Of a stretch of DNA of 64,000 nucleotides, positions 12,159 to 23,855 are shown one piece after another. The translations under genes were made by a program, and so were the position numbers. Under the pieces are notes generated by a model. It was not told the origin of the DNA, did no database searches, and was given only the letters and a program-made list of their open reading frames with translations. Origin of the DNA: Ricinus communis (Eukaryota; Streptophyta; Magnoliopsida; Malpighiales; Euphorbiaceae); NCBI RefSeq assembly GCF_019578655.1, contig NC_063256.1, positions 20,002,005-20,066,004 on the forward strand, in the 5' to 3' direction. Numbering within the stretch: position 1 is the first letter of the stretch; each line of letters opens with the position of its first letter.

Positions 12159-12822
12159 TAAAATATAGACTAACGCGAAGACTAACAAGTTTCTAGTGTG
12201 CAGGATCCTCAGACGAGGCAAGCACAGAGCATACACTTGTTAAATCTTAAAAGAAATAGAAAATAAGATAAAATAACAAGTTTTTGATTATTGATGCTTT
12301 GAACAAATATACAAACTTTGTAATAAAAGCTTTAATATGAAAGCTCTAAAAAAAAGAAATATAACTTACAAGAGTTGATGAATACAAGAGGAAGGTTGTT
12401 TCTCACTATCACTCTCACAATCTCTTTTCTCACTATATTTCTAATGGTATGACTTGAAGAATATAAGAGTTTTTTGTTATTTCTTAGTCTGCCTTCTTCT
12501 TAGGTAGCTCATCTATTTATAGAGGTATTTAGCCTTAAGGCTTCATAATTATTACTTTGGATGCTCTTCATAATGGAGTGAGGGGCTCCACGTCTTTTGG
12601 ATGCTTTTGATAATGGAGTGAGAGGCTCCATATCTTTTGCAGAAGTCGTCTGCCACGATTCAATAGTAAGGAATCTTTTACTTTAAAAAAGTAGAGGTGC
12701 AGAGTCTTTTTCCTTCTTTCTTTTTTTCTTTTTAAATTTTTTTTATATTAGGCATTTGGCCTATTACACAATTATTTTGGGCTGCCATTTCTGGTTTTCA
12801 ACCCAAGGGCTTTACAAAGATG
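12150..12822 (-). promoter_or_regulatory. EPRV 3' intergenic region and promoter, minus copy 1
   Basis: Read on the minus strand this follows ORF2 and ends at the leader exactly before the primer site (AGTCTATATTT, 12158-12172). A TATA box, CTATAAATAG, lies at 12522-12513 (complement). Upstream of it two tandem copies of about 40 bp (roughly 12555-12640) contain CTCACTCCATTAT, and the copy with GACGTGG keeps an ACGT core that the other has lost. This corresponds to the pregenomic RNA promoter of Caulimoviridae; activity is inferred. Confidence 0.72.
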
Positions 12823-14265
12823 TTATTTGATGGGCTTAAAAATTCCAAAACAATCATCTTTGTTCGAGTCACTATCCAGATCAATTGGTGCTGAGCTGGT
12901 GCTAGAAGACGAAGATGAAGCTTTAGATTTTCCTTTTGAAGAGGCGGTTTCTGACAACTGTTTGATCAATTGTAAGAAATCTTCTTCTGTTTGAGCCACC
13001 GCTAGCTTTGGAATAATGAAAGACTTCTGTGCCAAGAAAGTGGTATGCTCTTTCAGAGGTGGCAAGAAGCTATTCTTTAAAAGAAAACTTTGTACCATCT
13101 TTAGAGATAATTTTTCTTGGTGGTTAAATTTATCCCACCATTTAACTTTGAATCTTCAGGCAAGGATGATTTCTCCATCTGCTGCTTGGTTGAAATGGAA
13201 ATACCATACACATACCCAAGGGAGAAAAAAGTTTGAATAAAATAGAAGTAAAGGGGGAAAATGTCTTTCTATTTTGTTTGGTTTATAGTGGGCTTTGAAT
13301 ATATTAAACAGAGGTAGAACTTCTGGAATTATGGTCTCTGGAACATTGTCATAAAAAATCCACCATTGTTTAAACCAATATGGGATTTTTGAAGTTTGGA
13401 TTGTGCTTGTGTCGAAGTAGAAAAGCCAAAAATGGCTTTGTCCTTCGTTTTGTAAAAGAAAGGTATTAAACCAAGCTTGTTGGTAATCCCAATAGTTGAA
13501 AGAAGTATTTAGGCTTGATGGGTAGGTGCTTTGGAGGGAATTTGGAAAAGATCTTGGTGAATGTAAATTCATTTCCCAATCTGAAGGGTGGAGGATTCTT
13601 TGGATGGTGCATGTGGAATATGTAGGGTCTTTGTGGTCTTTATGCTTTTTGAAGTGTTTGAACTTTGCAGAACCAGTTACCTCAAGGATAGACTGGTAGT
13701 AAGATTAGGGCTTTGATATATTCCAGGGCTTAAAGTACCATCCTAGAGGGAAAATTTTTGAAACTAGTTTTGAGGGCCTTTCTGTACAGAATCCTTCCTC
13801 AATAGTTAAAATGCTTTGGAAATTTTGCTTTTCTACATACTCATTGGTTTTGAAAAGTTTTATTTGCGACAAAACTATTTCTTATGAGTTAGGCTTTGAA
13901 ATACTTTGAGAGCTCTGAGATAGGTTTTGAAGGAAAATTGCTATCTCAGGTTTTAAAATAGAGATAAAAAGTATACCTTTACCTTTGTTGGAAGAGGAGG
14001 ATGTCTTTGGAGAGACTTCGGGGTAAAGTTCTACTAGTTGCTTTGAATATTCTTCGACCCTCTTTAAAAATTTGAGAGTTCGCTGTGCAAGCCACTCCTG
14101 AAAATGAAATTGCTTTTGGGCTAGGTCTTCTTTCATTTCTTCCTGGATGATTTCAGTCCAAGTTTTGATAGGCATTGAAGAGGAGGGTAAAATCTCCTTT
14201 TTCAGGCTTTGAACAGCTTTAGTTGGCATTTCCTCTTTGTCTTTTGCTCTCGATTTTCTTGGCAT
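12823..14265 (-). pseudogene. EPRV ORF2, unknown function, minus copy 1
   Basis: This gene begins with ATG at 14265, two bases after the ORF1 stop (TGA 14270-14268), and ends at TAA 12825-12823. The N-terminus is basic (MPRKSRAKDKEE), followed by a Ser/Lys region, a Trp/Phe/Tyr-rich central block (about 13560-13160) and an acidic Ser/Asp-rich tail ending in FGIFKPIK. The frame is broken into at least three pieces (14265-13882, 13572-13156, 13098-12823). Homologous copies lie at 31430-30185 and 40376-41832. I recognise no enzyme motif. Known florendoviruses carry an ORF2 of unknown function in this position; equivalence is inferred from place, not similarity. Confidence 0.7.
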
Positions 14266-14267
14266 CT

Positions 14268-15335
14268 TCACTCCTGTTTTTAAAGGAACTCTCTGGTTAG
14301 AAAGTCTGGAATTGAATTCGAATCTCCTCTTATGTATTCGATTTCAAAATCAAAAACAGAAAGAATGGCTTGCCATCTGGCAAAAATCTATTTTGAAGTT
14401 ATATTTTGAACATCTTTTTGTAATACTTCTTTGGTGGATTTACAATCAATCCTTAAAAAAAAAATTTGATTTAAAAGATTGCTTTGAAAATTTTGAAATG
14501 CACAAAACTATCGAAAGAATTTTTTTTTTGATAGTGGAATATTCTTTTGTATATCATTCCAATATGCAGAAGTAAACTGGACAATGCATTCTTTATTGTT
14601 TTGAACTTGCTTAAGAATTCTACCATATCCTAAATTAGATGCATCAATTTCAATAATTTTGAATGCAGATGGATCAGCTAGGTGTAAGCATGGTATTTCA
14701 GAAACTTGCTTTTTAATGCTTTGGACAATCTTTGTATGCTCATCAGTCCATGCAGGGGGATTTTTATTTAATCTATCATGGAAGGGCTTTGCTAAACAGT
14801 TTAAATTTGGATAAAAATCCATGACATAATTTAAACTACCAAGGAATCTTTGCAATTGAGTTTTTTCCAAAATTTTATCTGGAAATTTGGAAGTAAAAGC
14901 TAGAGACCTTTCAATTGGGGTGATAGTTCCCCGGGAGATGTAATGTCCAAGAAATCTAATTTTCGTTTGGAATAAAGATATCTTGGACTTTGAAACTACT
15001 AGACCATTTTTCTTGACAACATAGAAAAATGTCTCCAAATATTTGAAATGTTGCTCTAGGGAATTTGAAAATATTAACACATCATCGATATAGACAATGC
15101 AAAACTTTGAATAAGGATTGAAAATGTCATTCATGATTTTTCGAAATTCAGAAGGAGCATTTTTTAATCCGAAGGCATTACATTCCATTCAGATCGGCCA
15201 AATGGAATCAGAATGCGCTTTGTACCGGTCTTTAGGATGAATCTGGATTTGCCAAAATCCTGATTTCATATCAAACTTTGAAAAAATAGAAGCAGAATGA
15301 AGCTTTTGAAGAAGATCTTTTTTGTTTGGAATGAG
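14268..15335 (-). pseudogene. EPRV reverse transcriptase and RNase H, minus copy 1
   Basis: The C-terminal part of ORF1. The frame 15188-14508 (226 codons) contains the RT active-site motif YIDD (15092-15081) in YIDDVLIFSNS, the thumb region, and the start of RNase H. The RNase H block reads EIDASNLGYGR where the copy at 39252-40157 has ETDASNLGYGG. The RT fingers are missing: a deletion joins protease C-terminus to RT palm at about 15336-15345, and the palm is then frameshifted. RNase H frameshifts near 14508 and runs degenerate to the ORF1 stop at 14270. It cannot produce an active polymerase. Confidence 0.85.
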
Positions 15336-15950
15336 TTTATTTTCCTTTAATCAAAGCATTTATCTCAAAATTATAAATTGAGTGGGCTTTTATAAGATTG
15401 AGATTTCTCTTCTTGGGTTTTTCTATAAAAGGAAAAATAATCTTTGAATTTTTAGCTTTAAAAATGATACCAGCAGTAGTTACTTTAAAAGGAGTAATTA
15501 AATTAATAAAAGGAGTTCCCAAAATAACTGTTTACTGTAAATCCTTGGTAAGAATAAAAATATTTTTTAGAGCAATATTGTTGTTCAAAATTGCAGCTTC
15601 GATTTTTCCCGTAATTTTGATCTTTGAACTATTGGCTGAGGTGAGCCTTTTTTTTATTTCTGGATGATACTTTTTAGGAACCAGCTCATAATTGATACAG
15701 TTGGGTCTGCTCCTGTATCAAATAAAGCTATAGTTTCTATTTGGAAATCACCAGGAAAAATGAGTTTTATTTGAATCAAATATTTTCTTGAGATAATTTC
15801 TTTTAAAACATTAATGAAGTTTTCTGGAACATTTTCAGAAACCTCAAGATTTTGAAAATCATTTTCTTCTTCAGAATCATAATCACTATTCTGTTTAAGA
15901 ATCAAGCTTTGGAGCAAAAGAGAATCATTTTGTTGTTTTTCTTTCAAATC
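15336..15950 (-). pseudogene. EPRV aspartic protease, minus copy 1 (broken)
   Basis: Contains the protease motif DTGAD near 15715-15700 and the ILGTPFINLI block near 15522. A frameshift directly after DTGAD separates the two frames 15947-15654 and 15522-15337. The C-terminal end is truncated by the deletion that removed the RT fingers. Confidence 0.82.
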
Positions 15951-17220
15951 TTTGAGCTCTGTTTTGATGGCTTTGATTTCTTTTTAAAGTTCTTGGACGG
16001 TAGGAAGAGGGTTTTTTAACTTTTTCCCTTTATCCAAGATCATAGTAAGATCATAGGTGTTCTTACTAGAGGAAGGGACAAGGGTTTCAGTTTTTAGAAT
16101 TTCTTTCAAAACTTATTTTTGGATTTGAGGGTCATTAATATGCTTGATGGCTTCAAGAAGAGCTTCTTGTTGCCTAGTGAGCATATTAATATTCTTTAGA
16201 ATATCATCAGAATCTGATTCAGAATAATCGGATGAGGTTTTAATTTCATCAATTTGAAACTCTTCCTCACTATTCAAAAATTCTGATTCAGAGGAATCAA
16301 CAAGAAGAGCTGAAATTTTGCTCAAAATTTCTTCTTCTATTTGGAGCTTATGAAGTTTTTTAGAAAACTTGGAATATTTTGAAGTGTGACCCTTTTTCCC
16401 ACACTTGTAGCAAGTAATTTTGCTAAAATCTTTTTTGAAATTTTTTTTTGGAAACTTAGAAGAGGATGGTCTTTTGTAGAAATTCTCTTTATTTTTTGGT
16501 GCTTTCCTATTTTTGAAAAAACGTTTTTTCTTTAAAGATTTAGAAAAATCTTCTTTGCATTTTCCTTTGTAGGTAGGAGAAGGTTCTATGGGATTATACT
16601 CAAACTGGTTGCAAAAACTACCTAATTCTTGCCTAGTCTTCTTCATTTCTCATTTGAGTTGTCTTTGGAGTTTAAGGTCATGGAAAATCTTCAATCCTTC
16701 TTTCTGGGTAAGGCTAACTAATTTACCATAAGTGTAGAAATCATAAGGGATCTGGCCATTATGGGCTTCTCTTATGGTATTCCTAACTCTTTCACCTAGT
16801 ATCTTAGGTAAACTAGCTAATAATTTCTCTTTCTAGAAAGGTTGGTTTGAATCTTCCCTAAGCATGACTCTGGTCAGGAAAGTATCTTTATAAGCTTGGA
16901 AATTGCTAAGCTTTTTATAGATTAGATTGTTGAGAAGCTCAGCATTCTTATCTTTTAGAAGAGAAGGGTCTCCTATGAAATGGAGAGAAATGGTCAAGAT
17001 TAAAGTTGACACAGCATCCTCAATAAGATTTCCTAGCTCATCTAAGATGGGGGTTCCTTCTATGGTGGTTTGGATGGCACCTAGGATTTGGAGCTGTTGT
17101 GCTTGTGTGAGATGGTAATCCCACCATCCTTTAAGCTGGCAAGAAAATCCAGCTATAAGGAGTTCTGCAATGGCTTTATCAGAGGTACCACTTTGGGTTT
17201 TGTAGGCATTGGTTGCCATG
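15951..17220 (-). pseudogene. EPRV coat protein, minus copy 1 (broken)
   Basis: Two open stretches, 17249-16833 and 16646-16113, cover the coat-protein core, the Lys-rich region, the zinc knuckle and the acidic Ser/Glu/Asp segment after it. The knuckle reads CYKCGKKGHTSKYS, so the last cysteine is replaced by serine and zinc binding is probably lost. A stop at about 16652-16650 (TGA where another copy is open) and others separate the frames. The gene is cut at about 17220 by the Athila-like retrotransposon; its N-terminal part resumes at 25327. Confidence 0.83.
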
Positions 17221-18327
17221 GTCACAGAGAGTAACACGGCCAGGAACACGGCCGTGTTGGAGGCGACATGGGGTATTAATTAAAAGAACGAAAAGAATAG
17301 AAGAAGAGGAGGCTAGGGTTAGAACGTCCCAAACCCTAATTTTTCTTTCTCTAAGGGTTTTCTGAGTTGAAACTAAGAGAAAAGGAGACTTGGATCAAGG
17401 TTTCAATTAGATTCCCTTGAAGGATCGAAGATTGGGCAAGGTTCGTTGATTGATTTTCAAATCGAGCAAGAGGAACAAGAATCGATTCAATTGGAGCAAA
17501 AGGATTTGGGGCTGTTTACTCTCATCCAAGGGTGTAATCGGGTTTTCTCTACCTTTGCTTATTGTTGTAATTGAATTCTTGTATATTTTGAGAATGAACA
17601 TGATTAGCTAGATTGATTTAATCCATTGGGATTTCTTTACTATGTTGGCTTGATATTATATTGTTGGATTGTTCGAGTTGGTTTTGTATTCTTCTTGTTT
17701 TCAGTATTAATAAGATTATACATTATTCATGAGACGTTGTGAATTGTGATGTTTAGATTGTTTTATGAGATTGGGAAATCCGTTTGGCAATTGGAATTTT
17801 GAATAGCAGGAACTGGTTAATAATCGTTTAGAGATAAGGATAATTAACTAGCCGGATTAAGAATTAACAAAGCTTAATAGAGGCGGATTAAAGCTTAATG
17901 CTAATTTAAGAATCAATCGTTAGGAAGAAATTCCAACTTTAGGTTATTAGGTTTAGGAATTCGGTTATCTCGAGAGAGAAACCGAATTCGGTTAAGAATT
18001 CATCCACGGGTAGCATAATTAGACTCACCGATCCTTTATCTTTTGTTTGATTGCCAACTAGTTTAGATTCCCTTTGGGTTTGTCTTCTTGTCTTGATTAT
18101 TTCACTTATCAATTACTCCTGCATCTCCCTTAGGACTTAGCTTGTAGTTAATAGTTAGTTTAGAATTTATTCATCATCCATTTTAGGTTAATATAACAAA
18201 GAACAAAGAAGTAACTCTGGGCTTTCGCTTTCCCGAGGAATACGACCTTGATACTCGCCATTAGTGCTAGGACCGCATCGATAGGTACACCGCCTTAGAT
18301 TGTAGCTAACACGAGTAGCACCCATCA
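17221..18327 (+). repeat. 5' LTR of the Athila-like element (truncated)
   Basis: Nearly identical to 24200-25326. It lacks the first 340 bases or so of the LTR and about 37 bp between two AACACGGCCAGGAACAC repeats. It ends ...CACCCATCA at 18327. About 130 bp of viral coat-protein sequence that should adjoin it is also missing, so one deletion removed the outer LTR end together with flanking virus. Confidence 0.85.
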
Positions 18328-18329
18328 AG

Positions 18330-18345
18330 TTTTGGCGCTGCCGGG
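18330..18345 (+). other. Retrotransposon primer-binding site
   Basis: TTTTGGCGCTGCCGGG starts three bases after the 5' LTR. It resembles the TGGCGCCGTTGCCGGGGA-type site of plant Athila/Tat elements. Confidence 0.65.
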
Positions 18346-18522
18346 AATTGTTTGAAAACTAGAGTGAAATTTGCTATTTGTTAATTTAGCCATTTTTTTC
18401 TTTTTTTTTCTTTCTTATTATTTTATGATTTTTATTTTTATTTGTTTATTTATTTTATTTTATTTGTACATATTTATTTAGCTTAAGTTTATGATTCAGA
18501 TAGTGAATGATAAGGAGGTTCA

Positions 18523-19687
18523 ATGCTAAACTCAAACTCTTTGTGTGGCGCATTGGAAAATGGGATTAGGAACCAAGAGAGTGCTAAAAATTGGGATACC
18601 CGTGCATCTTTAGAAGCTCGAGTGGAATCGTTTTGCAGGGCTACCGACCAACTCTCCACTCCTATCCTTTCATCTCAAGTTTTTTATGAATTTTGTTGTG
18701 GTTTACATTTGAGTAATAATTGTCCATTGTGCAGTGATTTTACTCCTTATTCTTATAACTGTGAATAGGTGAATTATACGGGCAATTGGCCAAGTGACTC
18801 GTATGGAAGCACCTATAATCAAGAGTGGAGTACTCATTCACCCTATGGATGGAGCTTAGATGGCCCGAACCACTGAATCTCAAAGAACCACATCAAGAAA
18901 CCTACTCTTGCACCTTCAACTCAAGATGAAGAGTTAGTGTCGGAGGAGCTGATGATGATGTTCATTACAAGTCTTGATGATAGATTCCAACAAACAGAGA
19001 GGATACTTGAAGATCAACAAGCCTCGATTAATAACATAGAGCATTAAGTAGGCTTAATCTTCAAGTTACTAGCTGAAGAGCAATCGAGAACTCTATCAAA
19101 CGCTACTGAATCCGAGGAACATTTGAGCGCCGTCACTTTGCGTTTAGATGAGAATTTTTCTGGTTTATCTATTATGTTTGATGATGATGCTTATGTGCAG
19201 GACGATTTCTTGAACATGGAGATGGAACCAGAAAAGGAAGAGGCGAACATAATTCCTCTGAAAGACTATCAACAGGAATGTACAGTTGATGATGCTGAGT
19301 TGCAGTTAGAGGAATTGTTGACAAGTCCCTTCGATGATGGAAGATGAGCACGAGTTATCCAATGAAGAAGTCTTGGAGGAGCTCGAGTTTCTTCTAGCAA
19401 GTGAACCAAGCCAGGGACTGAAGAAAACCATCGACACTCCTGAAGAGATTGCCCAACCATCGATCCTTCCAATTGTTGAAACTCTAGCTTTCAAATTGGA
19501 AGAGCCCCTAGAGCATCATGACTACGTGCAAATATATGAGGAGCGAGTTTTGTCCATCATACTGGCAGCTTGCTTGACTGTCGGGAAGAGGAAGTTGACG
19601 ATTATCCCTCTAAGCGGATATTTGAAGCCATTTGCTTGGAAGAATGATGGATGGTCGCCAATCCCCACCGTTTGCTTTTCACCATGA
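18523..19687 (+). pseudogene. gag/hinge remnants of the Athila-like element
   Basis: Short frames at 18523-18768, 19123-19347 and 19334-19687. The first ends in a Cys/His cluster (FCCGLHLSNNCPLC) of the type seen near the end of plant Ty3/gypsy gag. The last has an acidic region followed by Leu/Glu-rich text resembling the hinge before RT, but sequence then passes into non-coding DNA with no RT. Stops and frameshifts separate the frames. Assignment is by position and general resemblance. Confidence 0.45.
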
Positions 19688-19919
19688 GTCCAGCTAAGAA
19701 GACTCATCACATCAAAAAGAAGCGCTTTTAGGAGGCACCCCAAATTCTATTTTTCAATTTGAATACTTTACCCTTGCATTGTGAACTTAGTTGATTAGGT
19801 TTTATAGTTGGTTTTTGTTAAGTTTTATTTATGTTGAGTGTATGAGTTGAGGATTTATTGGTTTTGCAGGTGAGAAAGAGTGAGAAAGTGCTGAGAATCG
19901 CAACTTTTGCATTATCTGG

Positions 19920-20220
19920 AGATCAACACGGGCGTGTTCAAGACCGTGTTCATTAACACGGCCTGTGTTCTGATTGAAGAAAATCAAACTAAGTTGAACA
20001 CGTTCACAGAAGCTAACACGGGAATTTATGCCCTGCCGTGTCCACAACACGTTCCCATGTCAAAGACCGTGTCCGTAACACGGGCGTGTTCTGAGAAGTG
20101 GTAAGTCAGCATGTTTTTATTCGTTTAACACGGCCCGATATCCATACCGTGTTCATGAACACGACCCATGTTTTCGAACACGGGCGTGTTCAGCACACTT
20201 GCCTATATATACCACTTCAT
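19920..20220 (+). repeat. Cluster of AACACGG/CCGTGTT palindromic motifs with TATA box
   Basis: At least six half- or full palindromes of the form AACACGGGCGTGTT occur between 19927 and 20195, followed by TATATATA at about 20204-20211. A matching cluster lies in the 3' LTR (24075-24265). The arrangement looks like a regulatory repeat or an internal promoter, but its function is unknown. Confidence 0.5.
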
Positions 20221-20886
20221 TCAAAAAATTTTTTTGCTCTCCCCCATCTCTTACTCTCTCACATCTTATTTCTCATTTCGAAGGCTTTGGATATTGCGTT
20301 TGTCAAGTAAGTACCTTCCAACTTCATTTTTCATTATTTTATTTTGATATTAGTTCGTATTTATATTTTCTTTGTGTTTCATTTTTTTTATTTTTTTTTA
20401 TTTTATTTATTTATTTTTTGTTTATTCCCTTATTTTATTATTTGGTGCATGCATTTACATTCGTGTTTGTGCTTAATTTTCTTTTATTTTCTTTAATATA
20501 GTTTATATACTTAACTTGCTCATATTTTCTGTTTTTCTTTTCTACTATTATTTATGATTATGATTAATTTCTTATTTTTCTCTTTATCATTATTGTCGGT
20601 CGCTAAACAATAGGCTCTGTCATAGATAGTCGACTCTGTTTGTATCTATTTTATATTAGCATGTTGGTTTGTCTTGTGATGGATTATGGCGAAGTAAACT
20701 CCATATGGATGAATTGCAAATTTAATTGGTTAGCATTAGTTGGCAATGTTGTGGATTAAATTTTCTTTGCAGGACATTGAGCAATTTAATTTTATCGAGT
20801 TAAATCGTTTGGTTTGTTCATTTTATGCCGTTATGCTGCCAAAATTTTGTTGATCCTTAGTACTAAAAGTTTTCTTTTCAGGTACT

Positions 20887-22136
20887 ATGTCCACCAGACG
20901 AGGATCAGGAGTTTACAAGAGGAGGCGGACCGATGGTTCCTTTTCATCTCGATCGTCAGGCGCTGCACCGACTAGTTCAGGCCAAATTAGACCACCGCAG
21001 CGCCATCGATTCCTACTTTTCCAAGGGCAACCCACCTTTGAGCAGAGATATCAATCGATGAGGCACAAAGATTTGGGAAAGGGGCGTAGGATAGACTGGC
21101 CGGCATTGGAGACCGTCGGACTTGCAGTCACCGATATCTTGAGACACCCCATTTCAACATTTCTTTGACATTGTTGAACCAACATATAGGGAGTTGACTG
21201 TGGAGTTTGCCAAGACTTTCTTTCTCGCAAAGCCGATTGCGGGACTTCCAACAACCGGATGCGACCGGCCGGACTAGCAAGGCGGACTTTCACGATGAGT
21301 GTACAACAGTTTGGGGTACACTTAGGCTTGTGGACTGAGGAGGATGCAGTCGGAGAGGTTTATAGTCATTGTATACACATGCCCGGTGTGTCATATCCGT
21401 AGATGTGGGCCGAGATTTCCCGATGACACTGAGGGTTACAGTCACCCAAGGCGTCTAACTTGCCCGAGGGATCATGGTACTTTGCACGCATTCTTGGCTA
21501 GGACCATCAACGGCAGGGGGAGATAGTGGTGGTGTAGTTACCCGGCCTGACTGTTTATACTTTACAAAGATGCACGACCACCGACATGGGGTACTTATTG
21601 GCCGGACAGATCAGTGCCTTCGCAACAACTCAAAGAAGGTATTTTTCCTGTTTTGGGACTTACATTACTCAACCGGCTAGGAGCTTAGGAGTTTTGAAGG
21701 AAGCGATACCACATTTGAGCCGGGGGTGATGGAGACGTTGGGACTTCCCCGGATGGTTAGTATGGGGATGGTGACTCGTAGGCGGTCCGCTAGGACCGAG
21801 TATAGACCGAGGAATGCTCTCTTGGCGACTCGGAGAGGAGCGACCGCCCCACGAGCCCATGGTACAGGATGTCCCACCTTCTTCCCGATATTCCGAGTCT
21901 TCCTCCAAACCGCCTACTTCAGCTCCTTCGGGTCTTCTTCGGTTGTTTTAGGAGTCTCCCAATTGAGTTTAGAGCTGCGGCCAGAGTGCGAGAGGTTGGC
22001 AGAGGAGCGAAGCAGATTTTATTCGACAAGAGGCTTTTCAACAGGACCTTTTACGAGTTTGAGCCGGATGATGGCTCGGTTTGAGAGGCAGAGGGCTATG
22101 CTTCAAGCCCTGATTGAAAGCAGGGAGGTAGGTTAG
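20887..22136 (+). pseudogene. Athila-type ORF remnant
   Basis: Starts at ATG 20887 with a Ser/Arg-rich N-terminus (MSTRRGSGVYKRRR). It is then open, in shifting frames, through a block containing EPTYRELTVEF (about 21178-21210) and FGVHLGLWTEEDAV (about 21310-21350). This pattern resembles the Athila ORF family found in plant Athila elements. Frameshifts near 21165, 21290 and 21400 break it. The later frame 21726-22136 is probably its C-terminus. Function is unknown in any element; identification is by motif recollection. Confidence 0.45.
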
Positions 22137-22139
22137 AGG

Positions 22140-23840
22140 CCTCTATGGCCAATGACATGTTCGATGATATTTTTGCTACAGACTTTGCACCACGTCCATA
22201 GAGCCGGGTTCCAGAGCGAGCCATTTTGACATCCCTCTAGCGGATGATCCAAATTTAGCCCTCCCTCTCCAACCGAGCACCCTTCAACACAGTACTGACG
22301 AGCCTCCTATTGACGCTCTGCCGATCCACCAGCTCCGCATGTGACACTACTTCCGGTCCTCAAAGAGCCCACTCCTCCACACGATATACCGATGCACCTC
22401 TTTTCACTCCCGGAGCTATAATCGTATAAGATTAGTTTCTTTTTCCTTTTTCATTTCATATATTTTGTACACTGAGGATAGTGTGTCCTTCAAGTGTGGG
22501 GTGGTGATATCAATATATACTTACTTTCATGTTCTATTATTTTGTATATGAAATTTAGATCCTTTTCTAGTGTATATATCGCATTTCATTTATTCCATCT
22601 CAGTTATTTGTTTATTCTTTGTGCAATTTTTTTTGTAAAATTTTGAAAATTTTTCACTTTGTTTCGATGCTCTTACTGTTGACTTGCTTTTGAAATCTTG
22701 TTTATGTCCATGTGATCGGGTAAAATCGATAGTGTTGAGTTTTGTGGAAGAGTGTAAGATAATTAGTTTGAGTTTTGCACTAAGTTGCTTTGGTTCATTT
22801 AATTCTGTTTTGATGATTTTTGTTTGGAACCTACTCAAAAGCACACTTGTGAGAAATTGAGCCTAAATTGTAAGCATACACGTTATATGCTTTTATTTAT
22901 TTCTTGTTGAGAGTGCCAATTCATCGCTTTTACTTTTAGAACTTGCTCGGTAATGCTTATGAGGGCCACAAGGAGAGTTTAACACTTTGGTATGATAGAG
23001 GCATTTAGGTTTTTCATTCTAGCCAAATAGCCTTCATTCGTTTATTGATTCTGTAGATAACCCTTTCTTTCACCATTTCTTTTATCATATTCTATTACCA
23101 CTTAGTTTTATTCTGCTTTGGGTTATGATTTTGCACATGAGTTGTTTTTATTGGGAACTTTTATCTTGGGAATAGCTTTAGAATCTTGTAGCAGCTTACT
23201 TCAATCCAAAAAGAAATTCACTCTATTATGTGAATGTTCTTCTCTTATGAAAAAAAAAAAGAATAAGAGGGAAAGTTGATGAAAAGAAAGAAAGTAAGTG
23301 AGCTAAACATTTTGACTTGATTCCTATTTCCCACCTTGGACTACTATCCATTGTTTACCCCTTGTGATCATTGTGACTTGTGTGCATGTCATGTATTTCA
23401 TTGCAGAACACCATAGGTTCAACTCTGACCAAATTTACCTACCCTTACCTAATCCCCATTTCAACCCTTATAAAGACCTCTTGACATGGTTGTTAACTCT
23501 CCATAAGTGGTAGGAGTAGGATTTAAGAGCAAGCATATAGTAAGTAAGGCAATAGTTGATGCATTGAGCGATTAAACACTACCCTTTAAACACTTTGAGT
23601 GATTTAGAGTGAATCTGGTGAGGAGATGGTTCTGAATAATTTCCTTGAGACAGTATTTTGTGAATTATTGGCATCTTGGTTGTGATACTTGAATTGATTG
23701 CTTCGTTTCTTTTTGTTTGACTTGTGCTTGTTAAGGATATGTGCAAGAACTCTCTAGCTTGTTTGTCAGTTTAAGTATTGTTCCTTAGTGGTTTATTTTT
23801 CTTATTTTACTTTTGATTGCTTGAGGACAAGCAATGAGCT
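22140..23840. other. Non-coding internal region of the Athila-like element
   Basis: About 1.7 kb with no convincing frame, between the Athila-type ORF and the polypurine tract. It contains a short poly-A run at about 23251-23262 and ends in GCTTGAGGACAAGCAATGAGC, text commonly seen before the 3' LTR of this class. Confidence 0.45.
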
Positions 23841-23850
23841 AAGTGTGGGG
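23841..23850 (+). other. Polypurine tract of the Athila-like element
   Basis: AAGTGTGGGG lies five bases before the 3' LTR start. It is the position and composition expected of the plus-strand primer. Confidence 0.6.
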
Positions 23851-23855
23851 TTATT

